Notes under the pieces: generated by a model
What the model was told of the DNA's origin: nothing
Databases searched by the model: none
What the model saw: the letters and a program-made list of their open reading frames with translations, nothing else
In this document: positions 15,521 through 23,625 of the stretch, piece after piece
Numbering within the stretch: the stretch's first letter is position 1
Layout of the letters: the number at the start of each line of letters is the position of its first letter
Made by a program: the position numbers and the translations under genes
NCBI RefSeq assembly: GCF_023721835.1
Contig: NZ_JAMKFE010000015.1
Span: 62,001-126,000 of the forward strand
Direction of reading: 5' to 3'
DNA: 64,000 nucleotides
Source: Caldimonas mangrovi
GTDB taxonomy: Bacteria; Pseudomonadota; Gammaproteobacteria; Burkholderiales; Burkholderiaceae_C

Positions 15521-16465
15521 TCAGTTCACCGCGCTCGCCTGGACTGCGGCGTTGACCAGCTGCACGCGGTTGCGCACCGAGAAGCGGCGGCGCAGCTGGC
15601 GCAGGTGATAGTCGACCTTGTGCAGCGACAGCTGCAGCCTCGATGCGATCTCTTTGTCGCTCTGCCCCCGGATCAGGCAGTCGAGGATGTCGCGTTGCAA
15701 CGCCGACAGCGGCGTGCCGTTGTCGGCGTGCGGTTGATCCGGCTGCATGTGGCGCGACAGGAACTCGTGCATCGACAGTCCGAGCGTCAACGCCTGTCCG
15801 AGCACGCTTTCGACGATCCAGCGCCGGCTCGGCGAACTCGACATCAGGCTGATCACGGTGCGCTCGTTGGGATGCACCGGCGAGGCGAGGCTGAAGAACA
15901 CGCCGCTGCGGATGCCGCTGTCGCGGAAGTCGTCCAGGAAGCGGCGCGCCTTGCCCATGGCGACCCGTGTCTGCGCGCTCGCATCGACGTCCTGCAGGTC
16001 CCACACCAGCGGCAGGCTCGAACAGGGCGCGTCCTGGTGGCGTGGGTCAATCTCGTGATAGCGTTCGCGGAAGTAGCGCTGCGTCCAGGCAGGGTGTGCG
16101 TAGCTGGTGAAAAAGCTGCGCGGCGCCGACATGCCGCGCATTTGCACAGTGGTGCCGTAGGCCAGCCATTCGAAGCCGATGGCGTGCAGCATGCCGCGTA
16201 CCAGACGCTCGCGCTCCTCGATGGTGCCTGCATTGAGCAGGTCATTGACCAGCCCCGGCATGCCGCCTCGGCGGCGAGCGTCGCCGCGCGGCACGAGATC
16301 GCGCTCGCCGTACAGCAGCACGCCGTTGCCTTGGGCGGGCGGCAGCTGGATGCCCCTGTCACGCGATGTCGCTGCGAAAGACGCCATGGGCGCGCCGATC
16401 GAGGGGACGGAACACGCCGGCGGTGTTTCCGGCGCATGAAATGGCTCGCAAATCGTCAGATCCAT
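15521..16465 (-). CDS. LuxR-family transcription regulator with autoinducer-binding-like domain (LuxR solo)
   Basis: Regulator of 314 aa. Residues about 70-235 resemble the acyl-homoserine-lactone-binding domain: Trp100 and Tyr103 in FEWLAYG, the Asp140-Pro141 pair in YHEIDP, Trp155 in PLVWDL, and Gly188 in RSGVFFSL. The C-terminal HTH is LSALQRDILDCLIRGQSDKEIASRL with a recognition helix near KVDYHLRQL; the Glu usually found in this motif is Asp. An N-terminal extension of about 65 residues is not typical. The ATG at 16465 is supported by AAAGGGA upstream; longer extensions have no ribosome site. No luxI gene is in the window, so it is a solo that may sense a foreign or other ligand. Divergent from a lysR gene. 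Confidence 0.8.
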   Translation of the reverse strand: MDLTICEPFHAPETPPACSVPSIGAPMASFAATSRDRGIQLPPAQGNGVLLYGERDLVPRGDARRRGGMPGLVNDLLNAGTIEERERLVRGMLHAIGFEWLAYGTTVQMRGMSAPRSFFTSYAHPAWTQRYFRERYHEIDPRHQDAPCSSLPLVWDLQDVDASAQTRVAMGKARRFLDDFRDSGIRSGVFFSLASPVHPNERTVISLMSSSPSRRWIVESVLGQALTLGLSMHEFLSRHMQPDQPHADNGTPLSALQRDILDCLIRGQSDKEIASRLQLSLHKVDYHLRQLRRRFSVRNRVQLVNAAVQASAVN

Positions 16466-16764
16466 TGTCGATTCCCTTTGCTCCTGCGATCTCCCGACCG
16501 TGGCAGCGCTCAGGTGGGGCGCCGCACTCGGATTGGGTCGTTGTGAGCGACCCGTTCCCCAAGATCGAAACGGGGCAGCCGCAGCGTGAAGGAATGCGCA
16601 CTTGCGCACAAGCGTTGTTTGGGAAAACGAGCGTTCGCGTTGCAAGAAAACTGAATCGCCGCCCCCTGTGCACCCGGCGTCATTGCTCGCATCGGCGAGC
16701 ACTCGATATCATCGCCCCCCGCCTTGCCGAAGGGCATTCGTTACGGAACGTTGAGAAAGCCCCG
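16466..16764. other. luxR-lysR divergent intergenic region
   Basis: 299 bases that must contain both promoters. No coding potential. A short dyad CTTG-CGCA-CAAG sits at 16601-16612 among several GCGTTG/AACG repeats, which could be an operator, but it matches no consensus I can name. The lysR start has no strong ribosome site. Confidence 0.4.
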
Positions 16765-17727
16765 ATGCGCCTCGATCTGTTCTCGCTGCATCTCTTTGCC
16801 GACATCGTCGACACGCACAGCATCAACCAGGGTGCCAAGCGCAACAACATCGCGGTGTCGGCGGCCAGCAAACGCATCGCCGACCTCGAGCACTTGTTCG
16901 GCACCAACCTGCTGCACCGTCACGCTCGGGGCGTCCTGCCGACGGACGCGGGCGAGACGCTGCACATGCGCATCAAGCAGACGCTCGGCGACCTGCAGCA
17001 GTTGATGGTGGAGATGAGCGAGTTCGCCAAGGGCGTGCGCGGTCAGGTGCGGGTGTACTCCAATCTCACGGCCATGATCCATTGCCTGCCGGGGGATCTG
17101 GCGGCCTTCGTGGACGAGCACCGCAACGTGCGCGTCGATTTGGAGGAGCACTCGACGTTGCCGACCCTCGAGGCCTTGCAGCGCGGCAGCGCCGATGTTG
17201 GCATCGTCGCGCCGGTCGTGCCGTACCCAGACGAGCTGCACTACTGGCACTATGAAACGGTCAAGCATGTCGTGGTCGTTCATCCCACGCATCCGCTTGC
17301 CGCACGCCAGTCCCTCAGCTTCCCCGAGACGCTGGCTTACGACTACATCGGGCTCGAAGCGCGAGGCGGCTGGGACCTGCTGCTGACGCAGATGGCGCGG
17401 GCCTGCGGCGCCAGCGTCAAGGTGCGCGTCCGCGTCAACGGTTTCGAGGCCGCATGCCGCATGGTAGAGGCAAACCTGGGCCTCGCCATCGTGCCGACGA
17501 CGACGGCCGAGATCTATGCCGCCTCTCTGGGCCTGCGCACGCTGCTGCTCAACGAAATGTGGGCATCGGTGCCGCTGCACGTGTGCTTCCGCGACCTCAA
17601 GACGCTGCCGGTTTCCGCGCGTCTGCTGGTCAAGCACCTCACGGCCCGCAAGCCGGACGCACCGATGCAGGTGATGCGCTGGTGGGAGACGCGCAACCGG
17701 CCGGTGCATTCGGCGCCCGCCGATTGA
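16765..17727 (+). CDS. LysR-family transcription regulator (paralogue 1)
   Basis: LysR-type regulator of 320 aa. The winged HTH covers residues 1-60: LDLFSLHLFADIVDTHSINQGA, then AVSAASKRIADLEHLFGTNLLHR. The effector-binding domain starts near 88 (RGQVRVYSNLTAMIHCLPGDL) and includes GSADVGIVAPVVPYPDELHY. The ATG at 16765 is set by alignment with the related gene at 19887-20867, which starts at the same point; in-frame upstream codons run through the intergenic region without protein-like composition. It is one of two close paralogues bracketing a divergent two-component pair. Confidence 0.88.
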   Translation: MRLDLFSLHLFADIVDTHSINQGAKRNNIAVSAASKRIADLEHLFGTNLLHRHARGVLPTDAGETLHMRIKQTLGDLQQLMVEMSEFAKGVRGQVRVYSNLTAMIHCLPGDLAAFVDEHRNVRVDLEEHSTLPTLEALQRGSADVGIVAPVVPYPDELHYWHYETVKHVVVVHPTHPLAARQSLSFPETLAYDYIGLEARGGWDLLLTQMARACGASVKVRVRVNGFEAACRMVEANLGLAIVPTTTAEIYAASLGLRTLLLNEMWASVPLHVCFRDLKTLPVSARLLVKHLTARKPDAPMQVMRWWETRNRPVHSAPAD

Positions 17728-17774
17728 TGGCTCGACTCGCGGCTGGCTGCACACGATGTCTGCTCAGGGCGCGG

Positions 17775-18422
17775 CTATTTCAGGATGCCCATCTGCTGCG
17801 CCTCGTACACCGCTTCGCCACGCGAATTGACGTGCAGCTTGCGGTAAATGCGCTTGATGTAGGTGCCGATGGTATGGATCGACACACCCAGCAGGCCGGC
17901 GATCTCCTGGTAGTTGAATCCGCGTGCAAGCAGTTGCAGCACTTGCAGCTCGCGCTCGGTGACATGCTCGGCCAGCGGCGTCGGCGCCGGTCCGGCCGGT
18001 CGCGACGGCTGGAATTTGCGCAACAGCTGGCGCGCAATGACCGGCGAGATCGGCGAGCCACCCGAGCGCAGGTCGTCGATGTGCTTGACGATGTCCTCCT
18101 TCACGGCCTCTTTCAGCAAATAGCCGCTGGCGCCGGCTTCGATGCAGGTGAGCACGTTGGTCTGGTCCCCGTACATCGTGACGACCAGCACGTCGCAGTT
18201 CGGGTAGCGCTGGACCGCGCTGCGGATCACTTCGATGCCGTTGCCGTCCGGCAGCCCGAGATCGACCAGCAGCACGTCGGGCGCCAGCGATTGCAGCCGC
18301 TCCAGCGCTTCGCGCACGGTGCCGCAGCGGGCGGCCAGCCGCATGCTGCCCGAGCGCTCCAGCGCCTCGGCAAAGCGTTCCGCGAAGTGAAGGTCGTCTT
18401 CGACCAGCATGACCTCGATCAT
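17775..18422 (-). CDS. NarL-type response regulator
   Basis: Response regulator of 215 aa. Receiver: LVEDD at 6-10, phospho-acceptor Asp54 in LLVDLGLPDGNG, VVTMYGD, and Lys in YLLKEAV. HTH: VTERELQVLQLLARGFNYQEIAGLLGVS with recognition helix TIGTYIKRIYRKLHV. The ATG at 18422 has AGAGG about six bases upstream, and receiver homology starts directly after it. Divergent from the kinase gene at 18557, with 134 bases between that probably hold both promoters. Confidence 0.92.
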   Translation of the reverse strand: MIEVMLVEDDLHFAERFAEALERSGSMRLAARCGTVREALERLQSLAPDVLLVDLGLPDGNGIEVIRSAVQRYPNCDVLVVTMYGDQTNVLTCIEAGASGYLLKEAVKEDIVKHIDDLRSGGSPISPVIARQLLRKFQPSRPAGPAPTPLAEHVTERELQVLQLLARGFNYQEIAGLLGVSIHTIGTYIKRIYRKLHVNSRGEAVYEAQQMGILK

Positions 18423-18556
18423 CACTCGCCTCTTCCGGCCGGGCCTGCCGCGCACGGTCGGCGGTGCAGCGCGCGTTGCCGGTCCGGCGAGGGAAAGGCC
18501 CGGTTGCATGGGCAGCACAAGCCGGCGAGCATCGCGGCAACTCCTCGCCTTGCCGC

Positions 18557-19867
18557 ATGACCGCGACCGACATTCCTGCTCCGACCGACCGCGTCGCACG
18601 CGACCAGCACAACCGGGTGCGCATGATCGGCGTCTCGGCCGTCAACTACCTCTTCGGCATCCTGACGATGTCGCTGTATGCGCTCATCGGCACGGTCGGC
18701 TGGGACATTCCGGCGTTGTACGCGGTCGCGAGCATGGGCGGCAGCGCAGTATTCTTCCTGCTCGTGCGCCGGGGCGCCAACCTGCGTTTGCGCGACCCCA
18801 ACCTGTTCGGCTGGCAGATGGCCCACGGTGGCCTGGTCGCGCTGACCTTCCTGAGCGTGGCGCCGCAGCTCGCGTTTGCATCGCTGTCGAGCCTGTTCGT
18901 CACCGGTGTGTTCGGGCTGGTGCAGTTTGGCCTGCCGGAGTTCCGCCGGGCCTTGCTCGTCGTCGGCGCCGGCTCGGCGGCGATCTTCTATTTCGTCTGG
19001 GACCGGCTCGCGCTGCCCGCGTCGACGCCGCACGAAGCGCTGGTGCTGTGGGTGCTGCTGATGTTCTTGCTCGGGCGTTTCACGGTGGTCGCCGCCCACG
19101 TGGGCCTGCTGCGCAAGAAACTGCACGAGCGCAACCGGCAGTTGCAGGAGTCCCTGGACCGCATCCAGGAACTGCTGCTGGGGCGTGCGCGCAAGGAGCA
19201 GGAACTCGCGGTGGCCCAGGAAAGGCAGCGCCTGATGCGGGAAATCCACGACGGCATCGGCGCCAGCTTGAACACCTCTCTCGCGATGATCGAGCGCGGC
19301 CGCATGGACCGCCACAGCCTGGCTGCGGTCGTGCGCGAATGCATCGATGAACTCAAGCTGACGATCGACTCGCTCGAGCCGATGGAGAACGACCTCGTCG
19401 CGGTGATCGCGACGCTGCGCTACCGGCTCGAGAAGCGCCTGCTGGCGGCCGGCATCCGCATGGAGTGGCAGGTTCAGGAACTGCCCGCGCTGCCGTGGCT
19501 GGAAGTGACGCAGGCGCTGTCCATCATGCGCGTGCTGCAAGAGGCGCTGAGCAACGTGGTGCGGCACTCGCGTGCGACGAGCGTTGCCGTGCGCACCGCC
19601 GAGCAGGCGCACGACGGGCGCTCCGGCGTCGAAGTGAGCATCGCCGACGACGGTGTCGGCTTCGACGCCGCCGTTGCGCAATCGTATGGGCACGGGCTGC
19701 GCAATATGCGCGAACGCGCCGCCGGCCTGGGCGGACAGTTGACGATCGAATCGGCCCCCGGCCGCTCGGTGGTCAGACTGTGGCTGCCGCTGGCGGCACC
19801 GGCCATGGCCCAGGACGCGGGCGCTCATCGGGCGCCCGCTGCACTGACGGCTGCCGGCGAACGCTGA
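18557..19867 (+). CDS. Six-helix membrane histidine kinase (HisKA_3 type)
   Basis: Sensor kinase of 436 aa. Residues about 24-184 form six hydrophobic helices with little periplasmic sequence, suggesting sensing within or at the membrane. A predicted coiled coil (185-225) leads to the H-box QRLMREIHDGIGASL with His231. The catalytic part has an N-box near LQEALSNVVRHS, ADDGVGFD and GHGLRNMRERAAGLGG. The ATG at 18557 precedes the first helix and matches the usual layout; upstream in-frame codons are not protein-like. It is the likely partner of the divergent NarL-type regulator. The ligand is unknown. Confidence 0.88.
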   Translation: MTATDIPAPTDRVARDQHNRVRMIGVSAVNYLFGILTMSLYALIGTVGWDIPALYAVASMGGSAVFFLLVRRGANLRLRDPNLFGWQMAHGGLVALTFLSVAPQLAFASLSSLFVTGVFGLVQFGLPEFRRALLVVGAGSAAIFYFVWDRLALPASTPHEALVLWVLLMFLLGRFTVVAAHVGLLRKKLHERNRQLQESLDRIQELLLGRARKEQELAVAQERQRLMREIHDGIGASLNTSLAMIERGRMDRHSLAAVVRECIDELKLTIDSLEPMENDLVAVIATLRYRLEKRLLAAGIRMEWQVQELPALPWLEVTQALSIMRVLQEALSNVVRHSRATSVAVRTAEQAHDGRSGVEVSIADDGVGFDAAVAQSYGHGLRNMRERAAGLGGQLTIESAPGRSVVRLWLPLAAPAMAQDAGAHRAPAALTAAGER

Positions 19868-19886
19868 ACTGCTTAGCATGGCCGGT

Positions 19887-20867
19887 TCATAGTGGCAGCG
19901 CCGCGGCCGGCGCCGTTGCCGACGGCCAGTGCAGCAACGAGACAGGCGGCTGTGGTGCCGCTCGCTGCACGTTGCCATGGCGGCGCAAGTGGTCGAGCAA
20001 CAGCCGTGCGCCCTCGGACAGCAATTCCGGTGCGCGGGTGCAGATGTCCAGCGGTACGTCGGCCCATGGCTCGTCGAGCGACAGCACGCACAGGTCCATG
20101 CTGGCCGCGCATTGCACCGCCACCGGCAACGGCACGATGCCCACGCCGAGGTTGCTTGCGACCATCCGGCACATCGCGTCGAAGCCGTGCACGCGCACGC
20201 GCACATGGAACGCGCAGCCGCGTTCCTGCGCGAACCGGCCCAGCATACGGTCCCAGGCGCCGTCGCTGTCGAGGCCGATGAAGTCGTACACCGCCGCCTG
20301 CTCGAAAGTCACCGGGCCGCGACCGCGCAGTGCGTGCCGAGAACTGACAACCACTGCCAACCGGACCTGCTGGTAGCGGCTGCGCTGCAGGTCGTCCGGA
20401 TACGGAACGATCGGGGCGACGATGCCGATGTCGGCTTCGCCGCGCGACACCGCCTTCAGCGTCGTCGCGGTCGATTGTTCATGCAGGTCGACCTTGATCG
20501 TGGGGTGGCTGGCGCAGAAACTTGCGACGGCATCCGGCAGGTGGCACATCATGGCCGTGAGGTTGGCGTAGAGGCGCACGGGTTGCCGTCTGCCGCTGCT
20601 CATTTCGTCGACCTCCGTCGCCATCCGCTGCAATTGCACGAAGGTTTCCTGCGCCCCCTTGTAGACCGCGAGCCCCGCCTGCGTGACCGCGACGCCGCGC
20701 GCCTGCCGCTGCAGCAGCTGTGCGGCGAGTTCGTGCTCCAGATCGGCGATGCGCTTGCTCGCCGCCGATACGGCAATGAAGTTCTTCTCCGCTCCCTTGC
20801 CGATGCTGCCCAGGTCGACGATGTCGACGAACAGTTTGAGGGAGAACAGGTCCAGGCGCGTGATCAA
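19887..20867 (-). CDS. LysR-family transcription regulator (paralogue 2)
   Basis: LysR-type regulator of about 326 aa, closely similar along its length to the gene at 16765 (shared RLDLFSL, AVSAASKRIADLEH, NLTAM, GIVAPIVPYPD). HTH in residues 1-60, effector domain after about 90. The start is taken as TTG at 20867: GAGG is six bases upstream and the product then aligns with paralogue 1 almost from residue 1. A GTG at 20903 would add 12 residues but lacks a ribosome site. It converges with the kinase gene (19 bases between stops). Confidence 0.87.
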   Translation of the reverse strand: MITRLDLFSLKLFVDIVDLGSIGKGAEKNFIAVSAASKRIADLEHELAAQLLQRQARGVAVTQAGLAVYKGAQETFVQLQRMATEVDEMSSGRRQPVRLYANLTAMMCHLPDAVASFCASHPTIKVDLHEQSTATTLKAVSRGEADIGIVAPIVPYPDDLQRSRYQQVRLAVVVSSRHALRGRGPVTFEQAAVYDFIGLDSDGAWDRMLGRFAQERGCAFHVRVRVHGFDAMCRMVASNLGVGIVPLPVAVQCAASMDLCVLSLDEPWADVPLDICTRAPELLSEGARLLLDHLRRHGNVQRAAPQPPVSLLHWPSATAPAAALPL

Positions 20868-20966
20868 GGGATACCTCGGGGAACGGCCGCGCGTAGTGCG
20901 CACGCCATCGTAACTGCGTCAGCGCATGCGCCTATCCCATGGATATGGGACCGGAACCTCGCCGAT

Positions 20967-22256
20967 TCAGCGTCCGACGGTAGTCGCGTCGATGGCGTGC
21001 CGCAGCTGCGCCGCGTCAAATGGCTTGCCGACCACGGCGTGCGCGCCGGCTGCAAGCGCCGCGTCGCGCAGGCCGGTACTCGTGCACGCAGCGATCAAGG
21101 GCGATTCGGGCAGGCTGCCGTCGAGCTGGCGCTGGCGCAAGGCGCGCAGGGCCGCGAGCCCGCGGCCGTCGGGCTGCAGGTCGATCAACACGGCGCGCGG
21201 TGCAAAACGCTCGCAGTGCGCGGCAGCTTCGTCGAAGGTACTGGCCAGCGCCACCTCATAACCGTGCGCGTGCAGCATTGCGCTCGCCAGCGCCTGCTCG
21301 ACCGGGTTTTCGAGGGCCAGCAACAGATGCTGTCGGGCCTTCATCGACAAGGGACCGGGCTGTGTCCTGCCCGAAGGCAGCGGCGCGCGCTCGGCCACAC
21401 CGCGCGTCAACTCGAGCAGATCCGACAAGCCGAGCGGCAGTGCGCAGGCCGGCAACACCATTTCGTTGCCACGCGGCCCGCCGGGCAGGCACGCCTGCAT
21501 CACCGCCGTGCCCAGCGGCACCCGCTGCGCGAGTTGCTCGAGTTCGGCGAGTGCTGCCGCCTCGTCCGCCAGACCAAGCACCAGCAGAGGCGGAGCGAAC
21601 TCGCACGAGCGATCGTCCAGATGGGCGAGCGCATCGCCCGGCGACGCGAACTGCGTCGTGTGCCATCCGAGTCGCTGCAGACGCCGGGCAAGCGTTTCCC
21701 CATGTGCACAGCGCGCCGGCGGCGCGATCACCCAGGCCCGGGCGCCACGTGCGTCGGCCCAGGCTCCGGCCGACGCCGTCCATGGCATGCGGGTCTCCAG
21801 GCGCACGACGGCTCCCGCGTCGGCGAAGCTCAGCACGGCAATCTGAGCCGCCGTCGCGGCGCTGTGCGAACTGAGCATTTGAACGCCGCCGGACCCCTGC
21901 ACCGGCGGCGCCGTCCAGGGCACCCCTTCCATTTCACCCAGCGCGGACCATTCGCGCAGGAACTCCGGCATCGGCGCGCTCAACGCGATCTGCACGACGA
22001 TGTCGCAGGCTCCGTCCTGGCCGGCGGTGACCTGCGCCCCACAAAACACATGGCCACCACGCGCGAGGTGTATGGCCCGCGCAAGCACCGCCGATACCAG
22101 CGCCGCGAAGCGCTCTTCCGAGCCACGCACCAGCGCATGCAGGCCTTCGTGGTCATAGAGGAAGACGAGGCCGCGAGCGCAGCAGGCTTCGAGACCGCTG
22201 CGAGCCAGTTGAGCGAGCAGCTCACTCAGGTCGAAGTCAGCGGGCGGTACAGCCAT
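20967..22256 (-). CDS. Degenerate hybrid sensor/regulator protein with two receiver-like domains
   Basis: Soluble protein of 429 aa. Residues about 8-160 resemble the ATPase half of a hybrid kinase (DFDLSELLAQLA, ARAIHLARGGHVFC) but have no phospho-acceptor His domain and no intact G boxes. Residues 172-285 look like a receiver without its Asp (LLVLGLADE where LxxDxxMP is expected). Residues 309-425 are a better receiver: Asp359 in VLIDLQPDG and Lys in VVGKPFDAAQL, although the N-terminal acidic pair is missing (ALEN). It is probably a non-catalytic scaffold or a decaying hybrid kinase. The ATG at 22256 is preferred; a GTG at 22316 would overlap the upstream gene. Confidence 0.65.
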   Translation of the reverse strand: MAVPPADFDLSELLAQLARSGLEACCARGLVFLYDHEGLHALVRGSEERFAALVSAVLARAIHLARGGHVFCGAQVTAGQDGACDIVVQIALSAPMPEFLREWSALGEMEGVPWTAPPVQGSGGVQMLSSHSAATAAQIAVLSFADAGAVVRLETRMPWTASAGAWADARGARAWVIAPPARCAHGETLARRLQRLGWHTTQFASPGDALAHLDDRSCEFAPPLLVLGLADEAAALAELEQLAQRVPLGTAVMQACLPGGPRGNEMVLPACALPLGLSDLLELTRGVAERAPLPSGRTQPGPLSMKARQHLLLALENPVEQALASAMLHAHGYEVALASTFDEAAAHCERFAPRAVLIDLQPDGRGLAALRALRQRQLDGSLPESPLIAACTSTGLRDAALAAGAHAVVGKPFDAAQLRHAIDATTVGR

Positions 22257-22290
22257 GTCCCGTCTCGGCAAGGGACGTTCCCGGACCGGC

Positions 22291-22950
22291 TCATCTTTCT
22301 GCGCTTCTTGCTGCACGGATCAGCTCGACCACCTCGCCATCTTCCAGTTGCTCGAAGCGCCGGTAGTACGGGCTGACCGCCTCGAAGTGCTCGGGGGTGG
22401 ACAGGCATGCGACGTCGTCCGCCTCGCCACGCAAGGCTTCGAGGCTCTCGCGCGCCGCCACCGGAACGGCGAGCACCAGACGCCGCACGCGGCGCCTTCT
22501 GAGTGCTCGCAACGCCGCGCGGGCAGTGGTGCCTGTCGCCAGGCCATCGTCGACCACCACGACGTCGCGCCCGGATGGGTCCACCGGTGCTTCGGCGCCA
22601 AGGTAGGCTGCGCGGCGACGCTCGATCTCGGCCAGCGCATATGGCAGCTGTGCTTCCACATGCGCGCGTCCACAGCCGACGGCCCGCAGCGCATGGTCGT
22701 CCACCACCAACTCCGGCGGCGAGCCGTCGACGACCGCTGCCACCGCCAGTTCGGGTTGCCACGGTGCGCCGATCTTGCGCACCAGCAACAACTCGAGCGG
22801 GGCTTGCAGCTCCCTGGCAACTTCGGCCCCCACCGGCACGCCGCCGCGCGGCAGCGCGATCACCAGAGGGTCGTGAAGCGACAACGCTTTCACCCGGGCG
22901 GCAAGCAACCGTCCGGCATGAGCGCGATCGTCGAAGAGTGGTGGGGCCAT
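22291..22950 (-). CDS. Phosphoribosyltransferase-domain protein
   Basis: Type I PRTase-fold protein of 219 aa. The PRPP-binding motif is VVVVDDGLATGTTARAAL (about 130-147), with the characteristic two acidic residues; the earlier ALPRGGVPVGAEVARELQAPLELLLVRKIGAP is the family's N-terminal signature. Such proteins are common in stress-related gene sets and their substrate is usually unknown. The ATG at 22950 starts just before the homology. No clear ribosome site. The stop lies 34 bases before the next gene's ATG, so the two are likely co-transcribed. Confidence 0.82.
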   Translation of the reverse strand: MAPPLFDDRAHAGRLLAARVKALSLHDPLVIALPRGGVPVGAEVARELQAPLELLLVRKIGAPWQPELAVAAVVDGSPPELVVDDHALRAVGCGRAHVEAQLPYALAEIERRRAAYLGAEAPVDPSGRDVVVVDDGLATGTTARAALRALRRRRVRRLVLAVPVAARESLEALRGEADDVACLSTPEHFEAVSPYYRRFEQLEDGEVVELIRAARSAER

Positions 22951-23625
22951 GGCAGCCGAAACGCCCCAGTATCGGTCTCTCGCGGCGGCGCCGGACCTGC
23001 GACCCCCTCCCTCAGCAGGGGCAAGTACCGTCAGCCCAGGCCGAGCGGCCCCTCGCGCCCGATGTGGTGCGGTGGCAGCGGGTGGATGCGCGGCTGGGTG
23101 TCCTGAAAATCGGCGTGACGCTGGAGCCCGGTGCGCGGTCGATGCTGCAGGATGGACGGGCCGGTGGCCAAGTGCCGGTGCAACGGCGATCGCCGTCGGC
23201 GTGCCAGCGGGACCAGTACACGGCCGACCCAGTGCAGCAGAGCAAGGGTATCGCGAACGGCAGCGAAAGGCATGACGGCACCTTTGAAGCTCGGCCCCCG
23301 GACGCGCAGGGCGCGGCAGCGAGGAAGAATCGAGAGCATCACACAAAGACCATGTCCGGTTCTTGACAGGCTCGCGCGGTCGTTGGTTCAGAGCAACGGC
23401 GTGCCGATGAAAACCGTGGCGGCCGGCCGGCACCCCGTCGCTTCGGCTGCCCTTGCACGGCGCGCGCACGGTTCGCCGAAAGTCAAGCCCGCCCGCGATG
23501 CCCCTGACCAGGGTCACCCTTCGCAACGGTTTCAAGCTGGTCTTTCGTCTATAAACGGGCAAAATGACCTGCTGAGCGATGGCTCAGTTCTTGCGGCGCC
23601 TCCGGGCTCCGAACTGGCCCGATCG
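22951..23625. other. Long intergenic region without a recognised gene
   Basis: 675 bases between divergent genes. A possible 80-codon minus-strand frame starting at about 23273 (MPFAAVRDTLALL) begins protein-like but becomes Arg/His/Pro-rich and matches nothing I know. TTGACA occurs at 23363 on the plus strand without a good -10 partner; a TATAAA-like box lies near 23552. The region probably carries the kinase promoter and may include remnants of a lost gene. Confidence 0.4.

Noticed and set aside
23031-23273. An 80-aa minus-strand gene in the long intergenic region
   Set aside because: Only the first 20 residues look protein-like; the rest is Arg/His/Pro-rich with no ribosome site, so it was not listed as a gene.
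23363-23368. TTGACA as a -35 element for the second kinase
   Set aside because: No acceptable -10 hexamer at 16-18 bases; chance match in a 675-base region.
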